The notes: generated from the letters alone by a model not told the origin. A DNA stretch of 64,000 nucleotides from Paraglaciecola psychrophila 170 (GCF_000347635.1 NC_020514.1:4774001-4838000), one strand, 5' to 3'. Positions 21,801-30,193 are shown, counted from the first letter of the stretch. A program made the numbers and translations.

Positions 21801-21914
21801 GTTAGAGCTAGAATTACCAACTTATTAGATTGGGAACCGTCAGAGAGAGAAAACGCCATTGGTCGTTTCACTTATGGCCAATCAGTTAATGTTGGTTTTA
21901 CAACTAAGTTCTAG
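18846..21914 (+). CDS. TonB-dependent outer-membrane receptor
   Basis: A 1022-residue receptor. The signal peptide ends near SIAQ (residue about 29), a TonB-box-like EKIEVTGSRI follows, then a plug domain (about 50-190; LVNGNRF, RVEVVKVGGAAVYGADAVAGVVNYVLKK). The rest is a 22-strand barrel that ends in aromatic NVGFTTKF for BAM recognition. The ATG at 18846 has AGGGAG six bases before it; an upstream TTG is rejected. Large receptors of this type in Alteromonadales import oligosaccharides, peptides or metal chelates; the substrate here is unknown because no transporter or hydrolase gene is adjacent. It ends at its own terminator. Confidence 0.92.
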   Translation: MFTNSKLTKSIRLALVFGATALITPYSIAQEVASEAISEEESFEKIEVTGSRIKKLDLVTTRPVTFIDSDYLAERGITNAQSAVTDIPGVFAAASPEVGGNTAAASQGVGQRTINIFGLGSQRTLTLVNGNRFVSSNSPVGGSSSDGSQLDVSNIPVALIDRVEVVKVGGAAVYGADAVAGVVNYVLKKDYEGAEISVDNNFIGTDLGNDFSVRGLIGGNFDSGKGNAVIAVEYSKLDNILAKDVKTLSNNWSAFTPTAADAVLDADGERFAGQIRLYENTRAGILSFSGLLTPGDTAITNLGLGQWSDGNFYQVDPSGTGNLVPYDTGVPTGNAVWSAGGDGLDLGQTNTAQEGIERWNLTSMSTYAITDNINLNFLAFANSSEAKNPGYQAAQYNSGVFGGLAGALEFATDYPYLNDSARSEIEGLLGGPGNFYMHKGWTDLGQREVINESNVFSFKFGFDGDFEVADEFWTWELNYQKGWSSVYSQSSSVNELRFVTAMDVGVNPDTNQIDCRYNYEDEYGEQYRPEGFGLTADDNPLGGADACSPLNPFGEITDAARDYVLYNSIGKTRIEQEIFNGYLSGTVMSLPGGDLGVATGFEHRKESASFADDASSSFIGTTANSLSGGYDTTDAYVEVYVPLVSSDMDIPFLDSLSIETSFRSMDNSRSGSDKAWALGVNFRPLEDVMIRGNVQRTVRAPAVSELFLPVVEISSFATDPCDARNRESGPNPAIRQANCDAEGIPADFASIAQNASRRGFQGGNQELGNEQSKSKNIGVIYSPSWAEGLQFAADYVEIDITNAIVSFTLTDIMEACYDGVDFPNSFCGNFTRLDDNQLPTNNAFTSGFVNAALRSFRAIEYTASYSSDIKDIPFVGDILGEVGSFDIALRAFNLKKNATSNTGFDFSDNTGQYNNPDWRSDLRIRHSLGDFTTLLDIEYSGEGARNVEQTNDLQYIDQFGNAYKTIESRTLVNLSLNYAVTEGTVVRARITNLLDWEPSERENAIGRFTYGQSVNVGFTTKF

Positions 21915-21957
21915 TAGTAATAAAAAGAGCATGTAAAAGTGCTCACGTATGAACCTT

Positions 21958-21988
21958 AAAAGCTTGGATATTTATTCAAGCTTTTTTT
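21958..21988 (+). terminator. Rho-independent terminator after TonB receptor
   Basis: AAAAGCTTG and CAAGCTTTT form a nine-base stem, followed by T residues. It closes the receptor transcription unit. Confidence 0.8.
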
Positions 21989-22136
21989 ATGTTCGTTAAT
22001 AGAGTGATTTGGATAGATCATGTCAATTTTTGCTACTTCCATTACAGCTATTGATCGCGTTTTTAACTCTTTCTTTTTGTTTTAATTAAGTCGTTCATAA
22101 TATACTGAATTATGTGTATACAACATAAAGCTCAGT

Positions 22137-23087
22137 TTACTTCTTATCTAATCGAGTGTGTCCACTAACAGTTGACACATTCACTTTTGCACTGCCGCCA
22201 TTTAAAGAGAACTTTAACCAACGATTAGGGCCATACTTCGCTTTTTGCATTTTATCAGTAGATAAATTATTAGTGATACCGCCACCAGCATGACCTTCAA
22301 TGTCAAACCTTGCCGATACCTCGCTTTGCAAATAGAGGCGAATCGAACCACCTACTGATGAAGCTTCAATCTCGCCGTTGTTCTCAAGTTCAAGCCAAGC
22401 CTCTGTCGAACCATTTACTGTATCAAGATTTAGCTGACTGATCTTACCAAGCTTTAATTTGATATCGCCATTGACGGTTTCTACGTTTATATCAGCACTA
22501 TCACTGAATACTTCAATATTGCCGTTCACCGACTCGTAGGTGTCTTCATTACCTTTTGAACTGCGCGAGTCAATCGAGCCGTTTACAGTACTTATTTTTA
22601 CGTCACCTTCTAAACTATCTGCAGTGACCTCGCCATTCACTGATTCTAGACGAATACGCCCTGCTAACTCTTTTACATCTATAGAGCCGTTAACTGTTTC
22701 AACTCTTGCACCACCGCGAATTTTTTCTAACTCAACATCAGCATTGACTGCGCTGTAGTAGACTTTGCTTTGACGAGGGACGAATATTTCTAAATCGTCA
22801 CCATTATCTGATCCCCAGTTGCTCCAACCATGGTTATTCTTTACTTTGACTTTGATAAGCACTTCATTGTCGTCTTTTTCGAAGATAAACTTTTCTGTTC
22901 TGTCGCCTAGAATGCCTGTTACTTTAACTTCAGATTTATCCCAAGCAATCACCTTGGCAGAACCATTTACATGCTCAATCTGCACATAAGGGGCTTTAGA
23001 TACGTCCAGTGAACGGTTGATCTTTTCATCAGCCAAAGCAGTCCAGCTCAGACATAAAAGCCCAGCAAAAATTAATAACTTTTTCAT
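22137..23087 (-). CDS. DUF4097-type secreted beta-repeat protein
   Basis: Signal peptide (residues 1-19, ending ALADE) followed by a right-handed beta-structure built on repeated V-N-G units: HVNGSAKV, TVNGSIDV, SVNGEVTA, TVNGSIDS, SVNGNIEV, TVNGDIKL, TVNGSTEA, about 20-25 residues apart. This is the DUF4097 pattern (putative adhesin-like beta repeats). AGGAG precedes the start. It is third in an operon with an ECF sigma factor and its anti-sigma gene, so it is probably an envelope-stress output or sensor. Molecular function is unknown. Confidence 0.8.
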   Translation of the reverse strand: MKKLLIFAGLLCLSWTALADEKINRSLDVSKAPYVQIEHVNGSAKVIAWDKSEVKVTGILGDRTEKFIFEKDDNEVLIKVKVKNNHGWSNWGSDNGDDLEIFVPRQSKVYYSAVNADVELEKIRGGARVETVNGSIDVKELAGRIRLESVNGEVTADSLEGDVKISTVNGSIDSRSSKGNEDTYESVNGNIEVFSDSADINVETVNGDIKLKLGKISQLNLDTVNGSTEAWLELENNGEIEASSVGGSIRLYLQSEVSARFDIEGHAGGGITNNLSTDKMQKAKYGPNRWLKFSLNGGSAKVNVSTVSGHTRLDKK

Positions 23088-23114
23088 TCTTTATACTCCT
23101 AAAAATTCAGCACT

Positions 23115-23614
23115 TTAAATTTGTGACAGTTGTGACCACTTCGGTGAATGCACGCGCTCAATTATATTAATTTGTTGTTGATGCACACTTTGTAGCATCT
23201 TTAATAGGGCCATATTGTTTGGCTCATTTTCTAACGCCGTTTTAATCGCATCTGCAGCGTCATCTAATTCCATTAGTTGGTTTTGCCAATTTTGGGTCAG
23301 TGCAGGTTGATCTTGAAACCTGACCAATAAAGCATTTTTTGTTTTAGATGCTGTGCACTTAATGATGCAACCAAATCATCACCCGTTAACGAAACAGCCG
23401 GCTGGTTAACCGACAACCAGCCAATCAATCCAAACATAGCCACCGTAGCTGCCACCAAGTACATCTTCTTTCCCAAGGCTACACGAGGTGGTTCTGAAGC
23501 TTCACTCGACAACGCTAACTCGATACCCGGCCATAAATCTCTCTCTGGCTGTTGGTCTTTATTTAAGTCCGCTAGCTGGTCCGCTAAGGCCTGTTTAAAA
23601 TTAGTTTTATTCAT
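23115..23614 (-). pseudogene. Membrane anti-sigma factor gene with a single-base frameshift
   Basis: The 5' part (from 23614) encodes MNKTNFKQALADQLADLNKD, a cytoplasmic segment, then one membrane helix (about residues 52-68) and a short periplasmic stretch ending at a stop near 23297. Another frame carries the natural continuation, NALLVRFQDQPALTQNWQNQ, to a stop at 23115. One extra A in the A6 run (T6 at 23335-23340 on the plus strand) joins them into 166 residues. Its start overlaps the ECF sigma gene by eight bases. A truncated protein could still bind sigma but would lack the periplasmic sensor part. Programmed slippage is a less likely alternative. Confidence 0.7.
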
Positions 23615-24173
23615 AGCCCATCCACTCCTTCAACAAATGCTTGGCCCGGTGAAATTGTGCTTTACTTGTGCCCACAGCCATATTGGTCATAGTGGCAATC
23701 TCTTCGTGTCGGTATCCTTCAATGGCATGCAGCACAAACACGATTCGTGCTCTGTCAGGCAGTCTTGCAACATAGCTTTCGATGTCAACGCTACTGCTCG
23801 ACTCTTGTGCTGCTGCGTTCATAACCACAGAATCTTCGATATTAAACATCTTCTGCAGCCACCCTTTTTGTTTACGTATATAAGAAATTGTGATGTTAGA
23901 CGTTACGGTGTGTAACCAAGTAGAAAACTTACTGTCACCTTTGAAATTTCCGATTTTTCGCCACAACTGAATAAACACTTCTTGTGTTGCATCCTCAGCC
24001 AACATTTTTTCACCTGTCAGCCGATAACATAGCCCATACACTTGCCCAATGTATGCTTGATACAATCGGTTATAAGCTTGTTTATCTCCGCCCTGCACAG
24101 CTTTTATTAAGTCCCACTCACTTTTTGTGGCAAACTTATGCTGAGCATCGACAACGTTTCCTTGGATAGTCAA
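23607..24173 (-). CDS. RNA polymerase ECF sigma factor (sigma-70 family)
   Basis: 188 residues with sigma region 2 (about 27-95; LYQAYIGQVYGLCYRLTG, AEDATQEVFIQLWRKI, FSTWLHTVTSNITISYIRK) and region 4 (about 130-183; LPDRARIVFVLHAIEGYRHEEIA, GTSKAQFHRAKHLLKEWM). No region 3, as expected for ECF factors. The start is a TTG; no better start exists before the upstream stop. The downstream anti-sigma and DUF4097 genes form one unit with it. The signal and regulon are unknown. Confidence 0.9.
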   Translation of the reverse strand: MTIQGNVVDAQHKFATKSEWDLIKAVQGGDKQAYNRLYQAYIGQVYGLCYRLTGEKMLAEDATQEVFIQLWRKIGNFKGDSKFSTWLHTVTSNITISYIRKQKGWLQKMFNIEDSVVMNAAAQESSSSVDIESYVARLPDRARIVFVLHAIEGYRHEEIATMTNMAVGTSKAQFHRAKHLLKEWMGYE

Positions 24174-24271
24174 TCTAATGTCTTACTCTTGTTGTGTTAA
24201 AAGATTAGTCGCAGAGTAGATCATTAAAGTTTAAAGCACCAAAAAAATAATTAAAGTGAGTGAAAATAATT

Positions 24272-24907
24272 ATGAAAATCATTGGTTTATATTCGGGGAA
24301 GTTATCCAACATTGGTGAAAAGCGCAGTCCAACGGGTATATACAAGCAATCGGTAGAACAAGTATCGGTGGATGAATTAGGTATCATTGGCGATATTCAG
24401 GCTGATAAACGCTTCCATGGCGGCCCAGAGAAAGCATTACATCAATATGCATTGAGCAGCTACGAAAAAATCATCAAACGTTACCCGCTTCTACATAAAC
24501 AAGCCAAGTCAGGCATGATAGGCGAAAACCTGTCAGCCACTGATATGAATGAGCACAATGTGTGTATTGGTGATATCTACAATGTGGGCAGTTGCGTTTT
24601 ACAAGTTAGCTCACCACGAATTCCCTGTTGGAAAATCGACGCAAAGTTCAAACAACCTGATTTAAATCACTTTATTAGCCAGCATAGACTCAACGGCTGG
24701 TATTACCGGGTTTTGCAGGCCGGTGACATCACGCTAAATGATAAATTCCTGTTGCAGCAAAGACCAAATACAAATGTCACTTTAGATACTATGCTTAAGG
24801 TGATTCATGGTAAGGCTGAATCGCACCTTATTCAGCTTACAACGAATGCCACAGGCCTTGATCATGAATGGCAAAAACGGCTGCAAAACAAATACCAATT
24901 AACTTAG
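24272..24907 (+). CDS. MOSC-domain protein, YiiM-like
   Basis: About 211 residues. The MOSC sulfur/molybdenum-cofactor fold is indicated by DELGIIGDIQADKRFHGGPEKALHQY, the GMIGENLS turn and the conserved cysteine in SSPRIPCWKID. Members such as YiiM reduce N-hydroxylated compounds or carry sulfur to the molybdenum cofactor; the role here is inferred by family. An upstream in-frame GTG at 24260 is possible but the ATG at 24272 fits better. Divergent from the ECF operon. Confidence 0.85.
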   Translation: MKIIGLYSGKLSNIGEKRSPTGIYKQSVEQVSVDELGIIGDIQADKRFHGGPEKALHQYALSSYEKIIKRYPLLHKQAKSGMIGENLSATDMNEHNVCIGDIYNVGSCVLQVSSPRIPCWKIDAKFKQPDLNHFISQHRLNGWYYRVLQAGDITLNDKFLLQQRPNTNVTLDTMLKVIHGKAESHLIQLTTNATGLDHEWQKRLQNKYQLT

Positions 24908-24910
24908 AAC

Positions 24911-25452
24911 GTGAGCCAAGTTATGGAACAAAATTTACTAGAAAAAACAGGTAAAACACTGGACCAGTGGAAGTTATTATTGTCACAACAGTCATTTAGC
25001 AAACATGGCGAATACATAACGTTTCTTAAAAGCGAACATGCTATTACTCTCGGTTTTGCCAATTTTATTACCTTGAAGTTTCATGAAGCGTATGCGGCTT
25101 CATCTGATGCTGATGATTTAGTTGCTAACCAATATAAAGTAAGGAATGCCTCAAACCTATATTCAACAAATTACTCATGACAATCACCCACCTTGGTTCT
25201 GATGTCGAAGCTGTCGCAAAAAAACTGGTAGTGAGTTTGGGAGTAACAAGACAATTCACTCCTATTCAACCGACGACAAAAAAGCGAATCGATCTAGGTC
25301 TTAAATTGAATAACACACCCCACAGTGAAAGACTGTAGACATCAGGGCGATTTGGCACTGTGTGAACACATAGAGTGCAACTCACAGAATTAGAAGAAGT
25401 TGATAATGAACAAATAAAGTGGATTAAAGAGACCTATAAACAAGCGAAGTAA
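24911..25452 (+). pseudogene. DUF4287/DUF5655 protein gene, frameshifted
   Basis: The first frame encodes the DUF4287 helical domain (LLEKTGKTLDQWKLLL, KHGEYITFLKSEHAITLGFANFI). One missing G near 25139 derails it. In the right frame the DUF5655 domain continues as KECLKPIFNKLLMTITHLGS, then TPIQPTTKKRIDLGLKLN. A second lesion around 25338 is followed by THRVQLTELEEVDNEQIKWI, the normal DUF5655 end, stopping at 25452. The protein family is unknown in function. Start could be the GTG at 24911 or the ATG at 24923. Dead unless sequencing error explains both shifts. Confidence 0.7.
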
Positions 25453-25481
25453 CATTTAAAAACACTAAACAAAAGACATAC

Positions 25482-25510
25482 AAAAACACCGCTAACTTAG
25501 CGGTGTTTTT
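25482..25510. terminator. Terminator of rpsF-rpsR-rplI operon (bidirectional)
   Basis: AAAAACACCGCTAA and TTAGCGGTGTTTTT form a symmetric hairpin with A- and T-runs on both sides, just after rplI on the minus strand. Confidence 0.9.
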
Positions 25511-25533
25511 AGATGCTCAAAGACAATTAGCGA

Positions 25534-25986
25534 TTAGGCTTCTTGAATTATAACCAACTTGATGGTCGCAGTAACTTCTGAGTGAATTTGCAAATCAATT
25601 TCGAATTCGCCAGTTTCACGTAAAGTACCAACAGGTAATTTAACTTCAGATTTAGTCACTTCGACACCAGCAGCAGTAATCGCAGCAGCTATGTCGCGTG
25701 TACCGACAGAACCGAACAACTTACCTTCATCACCAGCAGGAGAAGCGATAGTCACCTCACCCAACTCAGAAATCTTATCTGCACGAGCCTGTGCAGATGC
25801 AAGTTGTCCAGCAATTTTTGCTTCCAAATCAGCACGGCGTGCTTCAAATTTTTCTACATTTACTTTAGTAGCGGGAACTGCCTTACCTTGTGGAAACAAG
25901 AAGTTACGCGCATAACCTGATTTTACAGTGACTTTGTCACCCAAGCCGCCTAGGTTAGCGATCTTGTCTAATAGTATGATATCCAT
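25534..25986 (-). CDS. rplI: 50S ribosomal protein L9
   Basis: 150 residues. The N-terminal [37 protein letters not shown] and the long connecting helix are diagnostic. Last gene of the rpsF-rpsR-rplI operon. priB, which lies between rpsF and rpsR in enterobacteria, is not present. Confidence 0.98.
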   Translation of the reverse strand: MDIILLDKIANLGGLGDKVTVKSGYARNFLFPQGKAVPATKVNVEKFEARRADLEAKIAGQLASAQARADKISELGEVTIASPAGDEGKLFGSVGTRDIAAAITAAGVEVTKSEVKLPVGTLRETGEFEIDLQIHSEVTATIKLVIIQEA

Positions 25987-26001
25987 CTTTGCTACCTATG
26001 A

Positions 26002-26229
26002 TTACTTGTGAGAATCAGTATATGGAAGCAACGCTAAGAAGCGCGCACGCTTAATTGCAGTTGACAACTGACGCTGATATTTCGCGCTAGTTCCAGTGAT
26101 ACGGCTAGGTACAATTTTACCACTTTCAGTGATGTAGTTTTTCAACATAGCGATATCTTTAAAATCTATCGCAGGAGCATCAGCAGCAGAAAAACGACAG
26201 AACTTACGACGTCTAAAAAAACGAGCCAT
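26002..26229 (-). CDS. rpsR: 30S ribosomal protein S18
   Basis: 75 residues beginning [20 protein letters not shown] and containing [20 protein letters not shown], both diagnostic for S18. The ATG shares one base with the rpsF stop. Confidence 0.98.
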   Translation of the reverse strand: MARFFRRRKFCRFSAADAPAIDFKDIAMLKNYITESGKIVPSRITGTSAKYQRQLSTAIKRARFLALLPYTDSHK

Positions 26230-26654
26230 TATTTATCCCCTTCTTCTACAGGAGCTGGAGCGGCTGTTTCTTCAACGGCAGCAACAGGTTTCTCAGCAGG
26301 CTTTTCAAAAGGTTTTTCATCACGCTTTTCACGACGTTCTTCTTTAGCCATAGGAGACTGTTCAGTAACAGCATCTTTGGTACGCATAACTAGGTTACGC
26401 AAAACAACATCATTAAAACGGAAAGCAGTTTCTAGCTCTTCAACGGCTTCAGCAGTGGCTTCAACGTTAACTAAAACATAGTGTGCTTTATGAAGTTTAT
26501 TGATTGGGTAAGCCAATTGACGACGGCCCCAATCTTCCAAGCGGTGGATAGTGCCACCATCTTGGGTAAGAATTCCAGTATAACGCTCGATCATACCTGG
26601 AACTTGTTCACTCTGGTCAGGGTGAACCATAAATACGATTTCATAATGACGCAT
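26229..26654 (-). CDS. rpsF: 30S ribosomal protein S6
   Basis: 141 residues. [40 protein letters not shown] and [14 protein letters not shown] mark S6. The C-terminal 35 residues are a low-complexity K/E/P/A tail ([13 protein letters not shown]), similar to the modified glutamate tail region of enterobacterial S6 but of a different composition. GAGGAG precedes the start. Confidence 0.97.
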   Translation of the reverse strand: MRHYEIVFMVHPDQSEQVPGMIERYTGILTQDGGTIHRLEDWGRRQLAYPINKLHKAHYVLVNVEATAEAVEELETAFRFNDVVLRNLVMRTKDAVTEQSPMAKEERREKRDEKPFEKPAEKPVAAVEETAAPAPVEEGDK

Positions 26655-26759
26655 ATATGTTGCTCCTCACGGTTGTAGCCTCGATAGCACAGTCAAGCTA
26701 TATAGAGACAAGGAACTAAAAGTAGTGACTGTTTTAAGCGGCGAAGATTGTATATAAAC

Positions 26760-27180
26760 TGGGCTTTTTGTACAAGATATATTTAGCTTTCATTCAGTAA
26801 AAAGTCTGTTTTTCAGTTATTTAGGGGGATGGAGTAGTTTGCTGGGCAGCTTACCCCTTTTATAACCTTTAAAGCATGCGCTGCGCTTACCCGCCTCCAT
26901 GCGGTTTTTGACTCGAATCCCTTCGAACCAGTTACTCTTTTTGCTGCAGCTAAAAAAGAGTAACCAGAAAAAAGCCGCTCTCCAAATATGTTCTTCATCC
27001 AACTATCTGCTCACTTTTGCAGGTCGTAATGATTCGTTCCCGACGAGGCATTACTCAATCGCCTTCCCTGGCGATTGCCCTCCAAAAGAGAGCAGATAAT
27101 TGGCGAACATACAGTCGAGGGTAGATCAAGAGCATCGGCTTTGCCGACTAAGAGTTTTAAATGGCTACGCCAAAGTCAAT
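26760..27180. repeat. Palindrome-rich non-coding block, possible dispersed repeat
   Basis: The 918-base gap 26655-27572 has no convincing gene. It holds several hairpins: GTTACTCTTTTT with its complement around GCTGCAGC (26931-26964), AATCGCC/GGCGATT near 27057-27076, TCGGC/GCCGA near 27137 and TGGC/GCCA near 27162. Short overlapping frames on the minus strand (for example 26813-26998) look like translations of a repeat, not genes. Such blocks are often repeated around Alteromonadales genomes, which I cannot test here. Confidence 0.4.
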
Positions 27181-27572
27181 GTGTCTCCTGATAGATTACT
27201 CTTCCTCAAATAAGCGCTGCACCTTTGATAGATGGGACATAAATACAATTTATCTCATTGGTTTTAAATGATTTTAATTTTTGCGTAGGCAATATGTAGG
27301 GAAACAAAGACAACTTAAACAAAAGAGGTTTATAAATAAGCAGTGGTTGCGAGAGAGCGATACCAGCTATCCTTTGCAACGGACTACCCCCTGAAAGTCT
27401 CTTAGGGTAAAGCTTGCAGCAAATAATAAATACCATTATTAGACAGGGAGCTTTAATGCTATTAAGCTAGTTTCTCTCAAAATTTGGCATTGCTGAACAA
27501 CCTAAATCAACGATTAAGGCGACTGCTAACGCCCGTCTGGTGTTATTCCATCTACCCATGAGAGTACAGTTT

Positions 27573-27959
27573 CTATCGGTAATGTTGGGCGTTTTTACGT
27601 TCAAATGTTTTTGCGTTGTATTTGTTATTCTGCGATTCCTGCAAAACTTTCTTTAAACGTATTGGCATTCTCTCCAGCGCTATTTTTTCCCCAAACCCAT
27701 GAGTAACCATATTTCCTGAGACAAAATTAACTGCGTTCCACGCCATTGAAGATAGTTGAGTTGGAGAGTATGGCGAAACCAACTCCTTAATTTCATCATA
27801 AACCGTTTGTGTCACCATGCATTCAGGTCGGTTAAAATGCTTGTCGACAATAAAATAAAGCGTGTTATACATCCACCCCAACTTATTGTATTGGTGCAGC
27901 TCTACTATATCCTTATCGCTAAACCCTTTTATTGCCACTTTTGAATTGTTTAATCTCAT
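27573..27959 (-). CDS. Hypothetical protein downstream of broken antitoxin
   Basis: I do not recognise this 128-residue frame. It is hydrophilic and helical, with LHQYNKLGWMYNTLYFIVDK and SPTQLSSMAWNAVNFVSGN, and a basic, Q/N/K-rich C-terminus. Its start overlaps, in another frame, the truncated antitoxin-like fragment at 27919-28002, so the true start may lie further in. It may be a gene fragment joined to the antitoxin by deletion. Confidence 0.35.
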   Translation of the reverse strand: MRLNNSKVAIKGFSDKDIVELHQYNKLGWMYNTLYFIVDKHFNRPECMVTQTVYDEIKELVSPYSPTQLSSMAWNAVNFVSGNMVTHGFGEKIALERMPIRLKKVLQESQNNKYNAKTFERKNAQHYR

Positions 27960-28002
27960 TTAATCCTTCAAGAATTTCTAATCCAATATCACGATTATTC
28001 AT
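27919..28002 (-). pseudogene. HigA-type antitoxin, N-terminal fragment
   Basis: An ATG overlapping the toxin stop by eight bases starts MNNRDIGLEILEGLNEIKQF, the normal opening of HigA-2-like antitoxins, which continue for about 70 more residues into an HTH domain. Here a TAG comes after 27 codons and no HTH follows in any frame I could read. Too short for standard gene callers. Confidence 0.55.
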
Positions 28003-28307
28003 GATCGATTGCCTCCGCTATTTGTTTTAAGACATTACCAGAAATTGTCGCCCTTTCAGATTTGCTATACATCGTTAGCATCCAAATTTCATGTTCTGAT
28101 TTCTTCCAATAATAGATTGCGCGTATTCCACCACTTTTTCCTCGACCAGAAACAGCCCAGCGAACTTTCCTTACTCCACCAGAGCCACCGACAATATCAC
28201 CGGCATCAGGTTTTTGTAAAAAATACGATTGCAACCCTCGGTAATCATCATCAGAAAAGTAATTGGGTAAGATTTTTTGTGAATATACTAGTTTCTATAA
28301 AAATCAT
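27995..28307 (-). pseudogene. RelE/HigB-type toxin, frameshifted near the start
   Basis: The open part reads LQSYFLQKPDAGDIVGGSGG, VRKVRWAVSGRGKSGGIRAI and YYWKKSEHEIWMLTMYSK, a clear HigB-2/RelE fold mRNA interferase. The N-terminus is found in another frame: an ATG at 28307 begins MIFIETSIFTK, then one extra A in a six-A run (T6 at 28273-28278) shifts the frame before ILPNYFSDDDYRGL. Removing it gives 103 residues, normal for the family. With its antitoxin truncated, toxin loss is the expected outcome. Confidence 0.72.
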
Positions 28308-28510
28308 ATAACAAATATACGGCAATGCCGGATTAATTCAAATGTGTCGATTGACATGTGGCAAGGAATTAAAAGGACTTTTACGTTAATTCCAAGCTAA
28401 AAATTCGCACACAAGCCAAGCTTATTGTGTACAGTGCCGAAAATTGGAGAAAGTACAGTCTTCCAATATTTATAATAATGGTATAACAAGCAGTACTTTA
28501 GCTTAGGAAA

Positions 28511-29168
28511 TTGATGCGTTTATTTAAAATCGATGCGGTAGATTGGCTCGCCACATTACCGTCAGGCAGTGTGGATTTAGTGATTACAGACCCACCTTAT
28601 GAGTCATTAGAGAAACATAGGGGAATTGGCACAACCACTCGCTTAAAAGTGAGTAAATCCTCTAGTAATCAATGGTTTAATATTTTTCCAAACGAGCGTT
28701 TTGAGAGTTTATTTAAAGAGGTTTACCGAGTACTCAGCAAAAATGCTCACTTTTACTTATTTTGTGATCAAGAAACCATGTTTTTTGTAAAACCTATTGC
28801 CGAAAAAATGGGCTTCAAATTCTGGAAAGCTATTGTCTGGGACAAAGTCAGTATAGGAATGGGATATCACTATCGTTCAAGACACGAATTTATACTTTTT
28901 TTGAAAAGGAAAAAGAAAGCTTAATAATTTAGGTGTTCCCGATGTACTCGAGTGTAAAAGAGTTTATAGAGGCTATCCAACCGAGAAACCAGTTCCGCTT
29001 ATCGAAATACTCATTCAACAAAGCACATCTAGCGGAGAATTAGTAATCGATCCCTTTTTTGGCTCTGGAGCGACTCTCTTAGCAGCTAAGAATTGTGGTA
29101 GAGAATATCTTGGCAGTGATATATCCGATGACGCACATGATTATTTCATGAACCGCGAACAGAATTAA
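28511..29168 (+). pseudogene. N4/N6 DNA methyltransferase (beta class), frameshifted
   Basis: The first frame (to 28924) carries the catalytic DPPY motif (VDLVITDPPYESL), then the helix ending ILFLKRKKK. The rest lies in another frame: KLNNLGVPDVLECKRVYRGY, PTEKPVPLIEILIQQST and the SAM motif LVIDPFFGSGATLLAAKNCG, stopping at 29168. The order DPPY before FGSG identifies the beta group, as in many phage and orphan methylases. The break is at the T7 run and following purines, 28896-28908; two single-base losses would explain it. No restriction enzyme gene is adjacent. Confidence 0.75.
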
Positions 29169-29335
29169 CCACTGGCTATGTATGTCATTCAATAATGTAG
29201 CTACCAAAACCTCCTAGTCAGCAAAACGGTCGACATGTGGCCGATACTATTGGCTTAAATTCGTTTTAAAATTCTCCAGTTATTATGTGAATTAGGTGGG
29301 AAATGATGACGTTGCATCTAATTAAACATTAAAAC

Positions 29336-30193
29336 CTATCGGCCTGACACCTTTTCTTCACTCTCCCATAATTGCCACACCATGCCTACACCATAAGAAT
29401 AAGTGCTTTTGTCTCTAAAAATTGGGCTATCCTCATTTGCTGCTCCCGAATGCAGAGAAGCACGGGCAAAGGTAAAAATTCGAATGTCTTCGGTGGCGTT
29501 AAATGACAGACCGACAGATAATTCTGTACCTAAATAACCACTTTTGGCATCGTAGGCTGAACGCTGTTCGGTGACAAAATCATTATCAACTTGATAGAAA
29601 TAATTGTGTAATTTTTCAGTAGCCCAGGTGGGTGACAGGTTAATAGATAATGCGGTTTTCTCGCTTAACCATCCTCGTTGGCGATAACTCAATACCGGTT
29701 GAAACACATATCCGCGTTTGTTAAAACCCGAAAAATCGGTTGAAAATGCGGCGCGAGCTTGTAAGTTTAAAAACAACTCTCCTTTGCCATGTTGTTCAAA
29801 TTCAAATTTAGATAACCGTACTCTAAGCTGTGGTCCTAACTCAAAAATAAAATCTATATCAGGCATACCAAGCCTTGCCTCGTTATCCTCTGAATTAGCG
29901 TTAAACGAACCTGCCAAAGATAAGTCGAGTTCATACCAACTTTTATCGATTGCTACTGCTCTGGCAATTGAGCCATCACCAATTCGTAAGGTTTCACCGC
30001 GATAAATAAAATATGGGGCGGGAATAACATTAATCTGACGTTGACCTGCTGCAGGGTATTCAGGGGAACTAAAAGCCGCAGCAAATACACCCACCTCCCA
30101 CACAGGTCGCATATCATCTTCTAAGGCAATCTCCTCCTGAGCTTTGATGTGAGTACTCGTCACAATTAACACCAATAACGCCCAATATTTCAT
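29336..30193 (-). CDS. MipA/OmpV family outer-membrane protein
   Basis: About 285 residues from the ATG at 30193 (MKYWALLVLIVTSTHIKA, signal peptide). Family marks are the early WEVGVFAAAFSSPEYPAAGQ, VIPAPYFIYRG, the LDLSLAGSFN strand and a C-terminal barrel ending YSYGVGMVWQLW. MipA/OmpV proteins are barrels linked to murein synthesis or adaptation to osmotic and antimicrobial stress. Upstream in-frame starts at 30247 and 30238 exist but put 18 extra residues before the signal peptide. Confidence 0.82.
   Translation of the reverse strand: MKYWALLVLIVTSTHIKAQEEIALEDDMRPVWEVGVFAAAFSSPEYPAAGQRQINVIPAPYFIYRGETLRIGDGSIARAVAIDKSWYELDLSLAGSFNANSEDNEARLGMPDIDFIFELGPQLRVRLSKFEFEQHGKGELFLNLQARAAFSTDFSGFNKRGYVFQPVLSYRQRGWLSEKTALSINLSPTWATEKLHNYFYQVDNDFVTEQRSAYDAKSGYLGTELSVGLSFNATEDIRIFTFARASLHSGAANEDSPIFRDKSTYSYGVGMVWQLWESEEKVSGR

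Noticed and set aside
26900..26945. tRNA-like GGTTCGAA on the minus strand
   Set aside because: It looks like a T-loop, but no acceptor stem, anticodon arm or CCA context can be built around it.
26813..26998. Overlapping minus-strand frames of about 61 codons
   Set aside because: They overlap each other in different frames, have no ribosome site and coincide with palindromic repeat sequence.
27206..27436. 76-codon minus-strand frame
   Set aside because: Lies in the repeat-rich gap, lacks a ribosome site and has no recognisable pattern.
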